Positions 56,001-64,000 of a stretch of DNA of 64,000 nt are shown piece by piece. The stretch covers positions 22,242-86,241 of the forward strand of contig CANNGJ010000013.1 of assembly GCA_947504185.1 (NCBI GenBank), written 5' to 3'. The translations under genes and the position numbers were made by a program. Source of the stretch: an uncultured Tenacibaculum sp. Lineage in GTDB: Bacteria; Bacteroidota; Bacteroidia; Flavobacteriales; Flavobacteriaceae. The notes beneath the pieces were generated by a model, which was not told the origin of the DNA, did no database searches, and worked only from the letters and a program-made list of their open reading frames with translations. Numbering within the stretch: position 1 is the stretch's first letter; each line of letters opens with the position of its first letter.

Positions 56001-57347
56001 ATGAAAAAGCTTTTATTACACACTATCGTTTGTGTAAGTTTTACACTGCTGTCAAGTTGTGGGGCGTATTTTAACCAACCATTAGATACTACCAGAGCTA
56101 GAATAGGAGAAAGTACGTCTATTCATAATAATCTTATCAAGGAATTTTTACCGGTAGAGCAAATAATTGTTGGGGTATATAAGTTTAGAGATCAAACAGG
56201 TCAATATAAACCAACAGAAAACGGATCTACTTTTAGTACAGCTGTAACTCAAGGAGGAACGTCAATTTTGCTTAAATCACTAGAAGAATCAAAATGGTTT
56301 AAACCCATAGAAAGAGAGAATATAGCCAATCTTTTAAACGAACGACAAATTATTAGATCGACAAGGCAAGAGTATCAAGGTACAAATTCACAAAAAATGC
56401 CGCCATTACTTTTTGCAGGTATTATTTTAGAAGGTGGAGTTGTTTCTTATGATTCTAATATTATTACAGGAGGTTCTGGGCTTCGATATTTTGGAGCAGG
56501 AGTGTCAAACCAATACAGGCAAGATAGAATTACTGTTTATTTAAGGGCGGTATCAACATCTAATGGGCAAATTTTAAAAAATATTTATGTTTCTAAAACA
56601 ATACTTTCTCAAGGTATTTCTGCTAATTTATATAGGTATGTTGCATTAAGAAGGTTATTAGAGGTAGAAACAGGAGTTACTAAAAACGAGCCAGCTCAAT
56701 TGGCAGTAAAAGAAGCTATAGATAAAGCTGTAGAACAATTAATTATAGAGGGAGTTAAAGATGGTTTATGGATGCCGCAAGGAGGGCAACCAGTAGTAAA
56801 TCTTTTTAAGAAAGAATTTGAAAAAGAAAAAAATGAAGCAGATAATACTTTATTGTTTAATAGAAAACAAGAGGTAAGAAGAGCACGAAATTCTATGAGT
56901 GCTACTGCTGGAATGTCTATAATATCAGGAGATTATTCTAATTCAGTTGCGAAATTTGGATTCGATTTAAAATTTAAATATTTGCTTAATGATCCACGAT
57001 TTAGTTTTGGAGGAAGTGTAGGAAGATTTGAATTAGAAAATGAGAGGGCTTTTAAAAATACATTTCTCACTTCGAGTTTAAATTTTGAGTACAATATACT
57101 GCCTTATGATAGGTTTACCCCTTATTTGTATGTAGGTATAGGTTCGGTTGTTGAAAAAAACTTAGATAACCCAATTTTTAAATACCAATTTGGAATCGGT
57201 TTAGAATATTTGATAACAAATAAAATAGGAGTGGTTATTTATGGAGAAAATAATCAATTAGAATCTGATAACTTAGATACTTTGGTAAGAGGTAAAAGGA
57301 ATGATTTTATATGGAGAATGGGCGCGGGCTTAAATGTTTATTTTTAA
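56001..57347 (+). CDS. csgG: Curli secretion pore CsgG with an added C-terminal domain
   Basis: The 448-residue protein has a lipoprotein signal ending LLSSCG. Residues about 30-270 form the CsgG domain: VGVYKFRDQTGQYK, FSTAVTQGGTSILLKSLEESKWF, and RYFGAGVSNQYRQDRITVYLRAVS, matching the pore-forming lipoprotein. A further 150 residues (about 295-448) have alternating strands with aromatic ends (LYVGIGSVVE, FGIGLEYLITNKIGVVIYG) and a terminal F, like an outer-membrane beta-barrel fragment. E. coli CsgG is about 277 residues and lacks this. The addition may be a small barrel or beta-sandwich anchor. Confidence 0.92.
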   Translation: MKKLLLHTIVCVSFTLLSSCGAYFNQPLDTTRARIGESTSIHNNLIKEFLPVEQIIVGVYKFRDQTGQYKPTENGSTFSTAVTQGGTSILLKSLEESKWFKPIERENIANLLNERQIIRSTRQEYQGTNSQKMPPLLFAGIILEGGVVSYDSNIITGGSGLRYFGAGVSNQYRQDRITVYLRAVSTSNGQILKNIYVSKTILSQGISANLYRYVALRRLLEVETGVTKNEPAQLAVKEAIDKAVEQLIIEGVKDGLWMPQGGQPVVNLFKKEFEKEKNEADNTLLFNRKQEVRRARNSMSATAGMSIISGDYSNSVAKFGFDLKFKYLLNDPRFSFGGSVGRFELENERAFKNTFLTSSLNFEYNILPYDRFTPYLYVGIGSVVEKNLDNPIFKYQFGIGLEYLITNKIGVVIYGENNQLESDNLDTLVRGKRNDFIWRMGAGLNVYF

Positions 57348-57358
57348 AAAGTAGAAAA

Positions 57359-58858
57359 ATGAAAAAAATAATTAAAATAGCTGTATTTCTAATATCTTTT
57401 ATCTTTTTTAACTGTGGAGAAGATACCATAGATTTTGTTGAATTTGGAACGATTAAAGGTAGAGTTGTTAAAAAAGGAAGCTTTGATCCTATTGAAAATG
57501 CAAAAATTTCATTATCGCCTACTAATAACACCGAGTTTACAGATGGTGATGGGTATTTTACGATGAGTGATGTAGCTGTGCAAGAATATTCAGTAAGCGC
57601 AACAAAAGAAGGTTATCTAACGAATTTTCAACCTGTAAGCTTAGAAGCAGGAAGTGAAATTAACCTTGTCTTTGAGATGGATATTGAAACTGCCTTGAAT
57701 AAGCCACCAACAGCCCCGGAATTAAGAGCACCAACCAATGGAGTAGAAGATTTGGATAATACAGTAGAATTGAGTTTTAAATCTACTGATCCAGACGAAG
57801 ATGAGATTATATATAGAATTGAATTAAAAAATGATTTAAATAACGATATTATAAAATTTGAGAATGTAAAAGATACCTTATACACCGTTTCTAATTTGAA
57901 ATTTGGAACAAAATATTTTTGGCAAGTAGCAGCTTCAGATGGTATAAATAGTGAAGTGTTAAGTACAACAAATACATTTAAAATTACTGAAAACCCTAAT
58001 AATAGGTACTTTTTTGTAGGGCAAGAAAATGGAAATAATGTTATTTATTCAGGAGATTTTGTAGATAATGCTCCAGTAAATAAATTACTATTAACATCAA
58101 CAAATACTAATTCCTGGAGACCAAGAAAAAATTCAGCAACAAGCTTAATTGCATTTTTAAGAACTGATGGGAATGAGACACACATATTTACAATGAATAC
58201 AGATGGTTCAGATGTCAAAAAAGTGACTTCCAATGTGCCTGTTACAGCTTTTAATTTAAATGAGGTGGATTTTGCTTGGTCTCCAAATGGGGATAGAATT
58301 TTATATCCATATTATGATAAACTATATGTAATAAATAAAGATGGAAGTGGATTACAGCAAATATATCAAACAGCAGATGGTAATTATATAACAGAATGTG
58401 ATTGGAGTAATGACGAATCGAAAATAGCATTAAAAACAAATAATACAAGCGGATACAATGTACAAGTTTTTACAATAAATATGAGTGGGACTATTATAGA
58501 TACTGTTCTAACTGGAGTGCAAGGAGCAGCAGGGGGAATTAATTTTTCGATAGATGGGAGTAAGTTATTATATACAAGAGATATTTCAAATTTTGAATCA
58601 AATAATTATAGGCAATTAGATAACCATATGTTCTTATATGAGTTTTCATCAGGAGTAATAACTGATTTGTCGGCTGATAAAGCAGGGGGAACAAATGATT
58701 TAGATCCACGTTTTTCACCTAATGAAGCAGAAGTTATTTTTGTGAATACATCAAATGATGGAGTATCGGAAAAGACAATTTACAAAATGAATTTTAGTGG
58801 AGCAGCAGCAGTAAGAACTGCAATTTTTACGAATGCAACCATGCCAGATTGGGAATAA
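57359..58858 (+). CDS. Lipoprotein with Ig-like, FN3 and propeller domains, last gene of the curli operon
   Basis: The 499-residue protein starts at MKKIIKIAVFLISFIFFNC. The lipobox Cys is followed by GEDTIDF, an acidic pattern compatible with a Bacteroidota surface-export signal. A CarboxypepD_reg-like domain (IKGRVVKKGSFDPIENAKI) is followed by FN3 (PPTAPELRAPTNG, YFWQVAASDG) and TolB-like propeller blades (WSPNGDRILYPYYDKLYV, FSIDGSKLLYTRD). It follows csgG by 11 bases and may bind fibres or the pore. An in-frame start 16 codons upstream overlaps csgG and is not favoured. Confidence 0.82.
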   Translation: MKKIIKIAVFLISFIFFNCGEDTIDFVEFGTIKGRVVKKGSFDPIENAKISLSPTNNTEFTDGDGYFTMSDVAVQEYSVSATKEGYLTNFQPVSLEAGSEINLVFEMDIETALNKPPTAPELRAPTNGVEDLDNTVELSFKSTDPDEDEIIYRIELKNDLNNDIIKFENVKDTLYTVSNLKFGTKYFWQVAASDGINSEVLSTTNTFKITENPNNRYFFVGQENGNNVIYSGDFVDNAPVNKLLLTSTNTNSWRPRKNSATSLIAFLRTDGNETHIFTMNTDGSDVKKVTSNVPVTAFNLNEVDFAWSPNGDRILYPYYDKLYVINKDGSGLQQIYQTADGNYITECDWSNDESKIALKTNNTSGYNVQVFTINMSGTIIDTVLTGVQGAAGGINFSIDGSKLLYTRDISNFESNNYRQLDNHMFLYEFSSGVITDLSADKAGGTNDLDPRFSPNEAEVIFVNTSNDGVSEKTIYKMNFSGAAAVRTAIFTNATMPDWE

Positions 58859-58879
58859 AATATATAAACCAAACTTTAT

Positions 58880-58912
58880 AAAAAGCGAACGTTAAAAAAC
58901 GTTTGCTTTTTT
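58880..58912 (+). terminator. Terminator of the curli operon
   Basis: AAAAGCGAACGTT / AACGTTTGCTTTT (one wobble) with T tail, 22 bases after the stop codon. Confidence 0.85.
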
Positions 58913-58913
58913 G

Positions 58914-58943
58914 TTGATATCATATCAATAAAAAGTAAATTTG
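58914..58943 (+). promoter_or_regulatory. Promoter of purM (TTG-N19-TAAATTTG)
   Basis: TTG at 58914-58916 and TAAATTTG at 58936-58943 give a full consensus with 19-base spacing. The start codon is 30 bases further on, a normal leader of about 25 bases. Confidence 0.82.
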
Positions 58944-58973
58944 CAAGCAACAACAACACAATAACAACATAAA

Positions 58974-60152
58974 ATGAGTCAAGAAGTTTCTAAACGCTAC
59001 GCACAACGTGGAGTTTCGGCATCTAAAGAAGATGTTCATAACGCTATTAAGAACATCGATAAAGGTTTATTTCCAAAAGCTTTCTGTAAAATTGTTCCAG
59101 ATTATTTAACGAATGATGATGATTATTGCTTGATAATGCATGCGGATGGAGCAGGGACAAAATCGTCTTTAGCTTATATGTACTGGAAAGAAACAGGAGA
59201 TGTTTCTGTTTGGAAAGGAATTGCACAAGATGCATTAATTATGAATATTGATGATTTATTATGCGTTGGGGCAACAGATAATATTATGTTGTCATCTACT
59301 ATTGGACGTAATAAAAGTAAAATTCCGGGAGAAGTTTTATCAGCAATCATTAATGGAACAGAAGAACTAATTGAGGACTTAAAAAAATTCGGCGTAACTA
59401 TTCATTCAACAGGAGGAGAAACTGCCGATGTTGGTGATTTAGTACGTACTATTATTGTAGATTCTACAGTTACAGCACGTATGAAACGTTCTGATGTTAT
59501 TGATAACGCAAATATTAAAGCAGGCGATGTAATTGTTGGTTTAGAATCGTTCGGACAAGCAACTTATGAAACTGAATATAACGGAGGAATGGGGTCTAAC
59601 GGGTTAACTTCCGCAAGACATGATGTATTTGATAATTATTTAGCTTCTAAATACCCTGAGAGTTTTGATGCAGCTGTTCCTGAAGATTTAGTATATTCGG
59701 GAAAAACTAAATTAACAGATTCAGTTGAGAATTCTCCAATTGATGCTGGTAAATTAGTATTGTCTCCCACAAGAACGTATGCACCAATTATAAAAGAAAT
59801 TTTATCAAAATACAATTCAGATACAGTTCACGGAATGATTCATTGTTCTGGTGGAGCACAAACTAAAATATTACACTTTGTAGATAATTTACATATTGTA
59901 AAAGATAGTATGTTTCCAATTCCACCATTGTTTAAATTGATACAAGAACAATCTAAAACTGATTGGAAAGAAATGTATCAAGTATTTAATTGTGGTCATA
60001 GAATGGAAATATACGTTTCTCCAGAAGTAGCAGAAGACATTATTGCTATTTCTAAATCGTATAATGTGGACGCACAAATTGTTGGTAGGGTAGAAGCATC
60101 AACTTCTAAGAAACTAACAATTAATAGTGAGTATGGAGTTTTTGAATATTGA
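58974..60152 (+). CDS. purM: Phosphoribosylformylglycinamidine cyclo-ligase (AIR synthase)
   Basis: The 392-residue enzyme makes aminoimidazole ribonucleotide in purine synthesis, using ATP. SKRYAQRGVSASKEDVHNAI, MHADGAGTKSSLAYMYW, LIMNIDDLLCVGATDNIMLS, STGGETADVGDLVRT and NCGHRMEIYVSPE are PurM motifs in the longer Bacteroidota form. It is monocistronic with a clear promoter and terminator. Confidence 0.95.
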   Translation: MSQEVSKRYAQRGVSASKEDVHNAIKNIDKGLFPKAFCKIVPDYLTNDDDYCLIMHADGAGTKSSLAYMYWKETGDVSVWKGIAQDALIMNIDDLLCVGATDNIMLSSTIGRNKSKIPGEVLSAIINGTEELIEDLKKFGVTIHSTGGETADVGDLVRTIIVDSTVTARMKRSDVIDNANIKAGDVIVGLESFGQATYETEYNGGMGSNGLTSARHDVFDNYLASKYPESFDAAVPEDLVYSGKTKLTDSVENSPIDAGKLVLSPTRTYAPIIKEILSKYNSDTVHGMIHCSGGAQTKILHFVDNLHIVKDSMFPIPPLFKLIQEQSKTDWKEMYQVFNCGHRMEIYVSPEVAEDIIAISKSYNVDAQIVGRVEASTSKKLTINSEYGVFEY

Positions 60153-60171
60153 AAACATTTAACTACATAAT

Positions 60172-60203
60172 AAAAAAGCCTCAGTTTTTACTGAGGCTTT
60201 TTT
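60172..60203. terminator. Bidirectional terminator after purM
   Basis: AAAAAAGCCTCAGT / ACTGAGGCTTTTTT forms a 14-pair stem with tracts suited to both strands. Confidence 0.9.
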
Positions 60204-60207
60204 ATTA

Positions 60208-60783
60208 CTACTCACATAAATCTGAATATAGTTTTACTTTTTGTAGCATTCTCCAAGTTGTATGATTAAACTCTTTAGGGGAAAATTTGAATAAAAGATT
60301 GGTTTTCTGTTTTTTCTTACAATAATAACTTTCAATCTTTACATGTAGAGTTATCTTTTTATTAGTTGCAAACCGATCGTATATGTTTACATGTCCTTTA
60401 AAGAATGTTGTAGTTTTATTTTGTTTGATTGCAGTGACTGTTGCAGAACTATAATGTTCATTTTCCATATCATTCATATCAATGTTATTTAAACTATTAA
60501 AATATTTTACTAAGTCTAAGGCTAACTCTTTTTTAGGAATTTCTCTATTTACGTTGATACTCCAAGCGTAGGTATAAGACCAGAAATTATCATGCTTAGG
60601 TTTTATCCATCCTTTTGGAGGGAATCTAACTTCTCCAACTCCTTTATAATTCATATTTCTTGCAGGAAAACGTAATACTTCTTTTCCCCAAGTTGAATCT
60701 AATTCTATTAAATTGAAGCCGCTTTTTTGTCCTAAAGTATTAAGTGAACAAAGCATCAATAATAAGATTATTTTTTTCATCAT
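60208..60783 (-). CDS. Secreted protein of unknown function, 191 residues
   Basis: The protein has a signal peptide ending near LNTLGQ. The mature part includes FPARNMNYKGVGEVRFPPKG and ends in CE, with two Cys (YYCKK and DLCE). No known family is recognised. Its start overlaps the YceI-like stop codon by one base, so it acts in the same compartment from the same transcript. Confidence 0.8.
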   Translation of the reverse strand: MMKKIILLLMLCSLNTLGQKSGFNLIELDSTWGKEVLRFPARNMNYKGVGEVRFPPKGWIKPKHDNFWSYTYAWSINVNREIPKKELALDLVKYFNSLNNIDMNDMENEHYSSATVTAIKQNKTTTFFKGHVNIYDRFATNKKITLHVKIESYYCKKKQKTNLLFKFSPKEFNHTTWRMLQKVKLYSDLCE

Positions 60784-61346
60784 TATAATTTTAAAGTTAC
60801 TTCAAAGCCAATAGCGTCGGAGATTGCACCATCTTTCATTTTACTTTTATAATTTACATTCCACGCTCTTCTATCAATCTTAAATTTTGTGGTTAAACTT
60901 TTATTTTTATAATTAGGAGTTGCGTTAAATCTAATAGGTTTTGTAATTCCTTTTAAAGTAAGGTCTGCTTTAATCCTCATAGATTCATCATCAAAATATT
61001 CAACATTAGTAATGTTAATTTTTGCTAGTGGATATTTTTCAACATCAAAAAAATCTGAGTTTTTTAAATGATCAACTAAATTTTTATTTCCTTTTTCATG
61101 TTTTATATCGGTGTTTGTAATTGAATTCATGTCAATAATAAATGTTCCACCGGTAATTGAATCTCCACTTTTTATAAAATGACCTTCTTTAATTTTTATA
61201 AAGCCATCGTGTCCGCCAAAATAAAAGGTGTATTCTCCTATCCATTTTATAGAGCTTTTAGAAACATTAATAGGTAGTTTTTCTTGTGCGTTACTATAGG
61301 TAGAAATACAAATAGTACAAATAAGTGCGATAATAATTTTTTTCAT
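60783..61346 (-). CDS. YceI-family periplasmic lipid-binding protein
   Basis: The 187-residue protein has a signal peptide ending near SNAQE. INVSKSSIKWIGEYTFYFGGHDGFIKIKEGHF, GGTFIIDMNSITNTD, LKNSDFFDVEKYPLAKI and LTLKGITKPI are YceI motifs. The lipocalin-like barrel binds polyisoprenoid or amphiphilic ligands. It is divergent from the membrane-bound wHTH gene, with tandem repeats between them. Confidence 0.93.
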   Translation of the reverse strand: MKKIIIALICTICISTYSNAQEKLPINVSKSSIKWIGEYTFYFGGHDGFIKIKEGHFIKSGDSITGGTFIIDMNSITNTDIKHEKGNKNLVDHLKNSDFFDVEKYPLAKINITNVEYFDDESMRIKADLTLKGITKPIRFNATPNYKNKSLTTKFKIDRRAWNVNYKSKMKDGAISDAIGFEVTLKL

Positions 61347-61394
61347 CTGATGTGTTTTTAAGTTTTGAGTAAAACTATTTTAGAGTCAGAAAAA

Positions 61395-61425
61395 AAGTGT
61401 CAAAAAAATGTAAAAGAAGTGTCAA
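61395..61425. promoter_or_regulatory. Tandem AAGTGTCAA repeats between YceI and the wHTH regulator
   Basis: AAGTGTCAA occurs at 61395-61403 and 61417-61425, starts 22 bases apart, two helical turns. OmpR-type winged helices bind such direct repeats. They lie between divergent genes, one of which encodes such a domain. Likely its operator. Confidence 0.55.
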
Positions 61426-61468
61426 TAGTTGTAAAAATTAAAGAAATTGTATGTTCTTTGTTTAGATT

Positions 61469-62335
61469 ATGAGTAAAAAGAAAGTTTACATATATATAAG
61501 TTTAGCGATAATTATTTTTTTAGGGTGGACACTAACTCCATCAAAAAATAAAAATCAAGATTTTTCTGAACGAGTTAAAGTATCATTACGCGATGTAGGA
61601 AATCAATTATTACATGCTAATAAAGATTCTACCTCTTTGGTGTTACCAATTATTGAATTAGAAGATTCAAAGTACAGAATCTCTTTTCAGAATAGTTTAT
61701 CTATCAATCCAGATAGTTTAACTCCAATTATTAAACAAAGTTTAAAGAAATCAAAACTGCCTAAGTATTACCGCACGGAAGTTGTTCAATGCGACGATAA
61801 CGAAGTAGCATATAGTTATGAGATAAAAAATAAAAAAGAAAATGATATCATTCCATGTAAAGGAAGATTGTTGCCTAAAAATTGTTATGTGATTGAAGTA
61901 AAGTTTACCACTTTAAATGCTGCTTTTTTTAACAGGTATTTCTTTTTATTTGGATTGATAGTATTGTTATTGCTTTTTGGGCTTGATTATGTTTTTTCAA
62001 AACCTAAAATAGAAGATAAATTAGTTGAAATAGTAGATGATGCTACTACTATAGGAATCTTTCAGTTTTATCCAGAGCAAAACAAATTGGTGAAACAAGC
62101 AACTGAAATTAGTTTATCTAAAAAAGAATGTGAGCTCTTAGCTATTTTTGTAGAAAACCCAAATCAGATTATAAAACGTGATGAGTTAATGAAAAAAGTT
62201 TGGGAAGATAATGGGGTTTTTGTTGGTAGAAGTTTAGATACTTATATATCTAAGTTGCGTAAAAAATTAAAAGAAGATAGCTCAATTAAAATAACGAATA
62301 TACACGGTGTTGGGTATAAGTTAGAAGTAAATTAA
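61469..62335 (+). CDS. Membrane-bound one-component regulator with C-terminal OmpR-type wHTH
   Basis: The 288-residue protein has a membrane helix at residues 7-22, an extracytoplasmic domain of about 130 residues, a second helix near 157-178, then a cytoplasmic wHTH (ISLSKKECELLAIFVENPNQIIKRDELMKKVW, SLDTYISKLRKKLKEDSSIKITNIHGVGYKLEV). There is no receiver or kinase, so the sensor domain appears to signal directly to the DNA-binding domain. This is the ToxR/CadC idea with the order reversed. It probably controls the divergent YceI operon. Confidence 0.88.
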   Translation: MSKKKVYIYISLAIIIFLGWTLTPSKNKNQDFSERVKVSLRDVGNQLLHANKDSTSLVLPIIELEDSKYRISFQNSLSINPDSLTPIIKQSLKKSKLPKYYRTEVVQCDDNEVAYSYEIKNKKENDIIPCKGRLLPKNCYVIEVKFTTLNAAFFNRYFFLFGLIVLLLLFGLDYVFSKPKIEDKLVEIVDDATTIGIFQFYPEQNKLVKQATEISLSKKECELLAIFVENPNQIIKRDELMKKVWEDNGVFVGRSLDTYISKLRKKLKEDSSIKITNIHGVGYKLEVN

Positions 62336-62775
62336 TGGTTGATTTTATCAAATACAAAATCTACAGAAAATTCATCATTAGAAATCTCACATTTTAACTG
62401 TCCGTTTTCTTTGTAGTAATAAATCTTTTTAGGGAATTCATTTTCAGGGTTCTCACATACAAATGAACTATCGGTTTGTTGGGTAAATTTAAATAGCGTA
62501 GGTGTTTCGTTAACTCCTTCAACTTTTAAATGCAACGTATCTTTTAGTTCAACTATGCTCATGATTTCTTTAAAAATAGTATCTGTGTTTTTTAAAGTAA
62601 ATCCGATGCCAGTTAAACCCTTATTCCAAAAATCAAATGTTTTTTTGTTAGATTTTTCATTAATACGTTCCCATTTTCCAAATAACCAAGTTGGTTTTTG
62701 TTTTTTCTTTTCTGTTTGACAAGATAAAATGATAAAACAAGTTAGTATTAATGAAAAATAGCGCATAATATTCAT
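62332..62775 (-). CDS. DUF6265-like lipoprotein
   Basis: The 147-residue protein has a lipoprotein signal ending IILSC (Cys near residue 19; start MNIM or the later M). GKWERINEKSNKKTFDFW, FTLKNTDTIFKEIMSIVEL and FVCENPENEFPKKIYYY fit a lipocalin-like DUF6265 pattern. Its 3' end overlaps the convergent wHTH gene by four bases. Function unknown. Confidence 0.78.
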   Translation of the reverse strand: MNIMRYFSLILTCFIILSCQTEKKKQKPTWLFGKWERINEKSNKKTFDFWNKGLTGIGFTLKNTDTIFKEIMSIVELKDTLHLKVEGVNETPTLFKFTQQTDSSFVCENPENEFPKKIYYYKENGQLKCEISNDEFSVDFVFDKINH

Positions 62776-62843
62776 CTTTATAAGCTAAAGATATGGATTA
62801 AATTCGATAAAAATCGTAAATTCGCATCCCAAGAAAAGATACA

Positions 62844-63920
62844 ATGCTAGACAAATTACAGATAGTTAAACAACGTTTTGATGAGGTTTCTGACTTAATC
62901 ATTCAACCAGATATTATTACTAATCAAAAGCGTTATGTTCAATTAAATAAAGAATATAAAGACTTAGGAAAGGTTGTTGATAAGGCAAATGAGTACCAAA
63001 CTCTATTAAATACCATTGAAGAAGCCAAAGAGATTATTGCAGATGGAAGTGATGCTGAAATGGTAGATATGGCAAAAATGGAAATGGATGAATCTAAAAA
63101 CAGAATTCCTGTTTTAGAGGATGAAATTAAATTTTTACTAATTCCAAAAGATCCCGAAGATTCTAAAAATGCTGTAGTTGAATTACGTGCAGGAACTGGT
63201 GGAGATGAAGCAAGTATTTTTGCTGGAGATTTATTTAGAATGTATACTAAATATTGCGAAGGTAGAGGTTGGAAAGTATCGACTGTAGATTACTCTGAAG
63301 GTACAAATGGAGGATTTAAAGAAATTCAGTTTGAAGTTTCAGGTGATGATGTTTATGGAACATTAAAGTTTGAAGCTGGAGTACACCGTGTACAACGTGT
63401 GCCTCAGACCGAAACACAAGGTCGTGTACATACATCGGCAGCTACCTGTATGGTTTTTCCAGAAGCAGAAGAATTTGATATAGAGATTAATCCAAAAGAT
63501 GTACGTATTGATTTTTTCTGTTCTTCAGGACCAGGAGGTCAATCAGTAAACACAACTTATTCAGCGGTACGTTTAACACATATTCCAACTGGATTGGTTG
63601 CGCAGTGTCAAGATCAAAAATCACAACACAAAAACAAAGAGAAAGCATTTAAAGTATTACGTTCTCGTTTATATGATTTAGAATTGGCAAAGAAACAAGC
63701 TGAGGATGCTTTAAAGCGAGGTTCTATGGTGACATCTGGAGATCGTTCTGCAAAAATTAGAACCTATAATTATCCACAAGGTCGTGTAACAGATCATAGA
63801 ATTGGACTTACATTATATGATTTGTCTAATATAGTAAATGGAGATATTCAAAAAATCATAGATGAGCTAATGCTTGCTGAAAATACTTCTAAGCTAAAAG
63901 ATTTAGGAGAAACTATTTAA
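62844..63920 (+). CDS. prfA: Peptide chain release factor 1
   Basis: The 358-residue protein ends translation at UAA and UAG. The GGQ motif, [15 protein letters not shown] near residues 229-243, catalyses peptidyl-tRNA hydrolysis. [22 protein letters not shown] near 113 and [24 protein letters not shown] near 180 are family motifs, and PxT-type stop recognition is expected there (RVPQTET). Length is normal. Confidence 0.96.
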   Translation: MLDKLQIVKQRFDEVSDLIIQPDIITNQKRYVQLNKEYKDLGKVVDKANEYQTLLNTIEEAKEIIADGSDAEMVDMAKMEMDESKNRIPVLEDEIKFLLIPKDPEDSKNAVVELRAGTGGDEASIFAGDLFRMYTKYCEGRGWKVSTVDYSEGTNGGFKEIQFEVSGDDVYGTLKFEAGVHRVQRVPQTETQGRVHTSAATCMVFPEAEEFDIEINPKDVRIDFFCSSGPGGQSVNTTYSAVRLTHIPTGLVAQCQDQKSQHKNKEKAFKVLRSRLYDLELAKKQAEDALKRGSMVTSGDRSAKIRTYNYPQGRVTDHRIGLTLYDLSNIVNGDIQKIIDELMLAENTSKLKDLGETI

Positions 63921-63949
63921 AATAAAAAAAGCAACCAAATTTGGTAGTC

Positions 63950-63979
63950 ATGGTCGGAAGAAATTCCGGCCATTTTTTA
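63950..63979 (+). terminator. Terminator after prfA
   Basis: ATGGTCGGAA / TTCCGGCCAT forms a ten-pair stem (one wobble) with a four-base loop and TTTTTT tail. Confidence 0.82.
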
Positions 63980-64000
63980 TGTTTCAAAATGGTCTAAATT

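Noticed and set aside
57311..57358. Upstream start for the propeller lipoprotein
   Set aside because: It lies inside csgG and would add a non-signal N-terminus before a good lipoprotein signal.

Overview
The window looks like a chromosomal segment from a marine-type member of the Flavobacteriaceae (Bacteroidota), close to Tenacibaculum or Polaribacter in character. The genus cannot be fixed from sequence alone. The DNA is very AT-rich. Start codons lack Shine-Dalgarno sequences. Promoters fit the flavobacterial TTG-N17-19-TAnnTTTG pattern. Many products carry short Bacteroidota lipoprotein signals. Several families are typical of the phylum: RecQ with a long C-terminus, ABC permease/M1 peptidase fusion, DUF4136, DUF5522, DUF5694, DUF2007, glutamine synthetase III and a Bacteroidota-type curli operon. 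Most of it is ordinary core genome. There is no phage, insertion sequence or CRISPR array.

Layout. 0-3 kb: a frameshifted pentapeptide-type membrane protein cut by the window edge, then asnB. 3.2-9.7 kb: trpEGDCFBA, preceded by a flavobacterial promoter, a 17-codon leader peptide with three consecutive Trp codons and a terminator, which is a complete-looking attenuator. 9.8-15.2 kb: a tricorn-type protease and RecQ. 15.2-16.3 kb: an ECF-type sigma factor with an overlapping membrane gene. 16.3-19.9 kb: a GbsR/MarR-like regulator, two matching palindromes and a five-gene operon (DoxX-like, DUF2071, methyltransferase-like, membrane protein, second DUF2071). 20-28.3 kb: fused isobutyryl-CoA mutase, LysR regulator, hutH and hutU. 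28.3-34.6 kb: lipoproteins, an ABC ATPase and its permease/aminopeptidase partner. 34.6-38.7 kb: a LytTR two-component pair and two lipoproteins of the TraB/ChaN/EreA type. 39-47 kb: BtuF-like protein, arylsulfotransferase-like lipoprotein, pyrF, a lone oligopeptide permease, three tandem thioredoxin-like lipoproteins, tpiA, prmA, clpS. 47-48.5 kb: tRNA-Arg, small genes and structured gene-poor DNA. 48.5-53 kb: a calcium/sodium antiporter and divergent glutamine synthetases II and III. 53.3-58.9 kb: a curli operon. 59-64 kb: purM, YceI-like gene, a membrane-bound wHTH regulator and prfA.

How the parts work together. The trp operon is complete and appears to sense charged tRNA-Trp by ribosome stalling. 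HutH and HutU start histidine breakdown next to a divergent LysR gene. Two glutamine synthetases share one promoter region. The curli operon runs from a major curlin through a terminator to a minor curlin-like protein, a CsgE with an extra CsgH-like domain, CsgF, a CsgG with an extra C-terminal domain, and a propeller lipoprotein. A tetranucleotide repeat of almost 12 units lies between csgF and csgG.

The best candidates for undescribed biology are the DUF2071/methyltransferase operon with its palindromic operators, the extended curli operon with its repeat tract, the probable leaderless transcripts (TAnnTTTG boxes ending 4-7 nt before start codons), and a TACCC motif shared between the glutamine synthetase and curli promoters.
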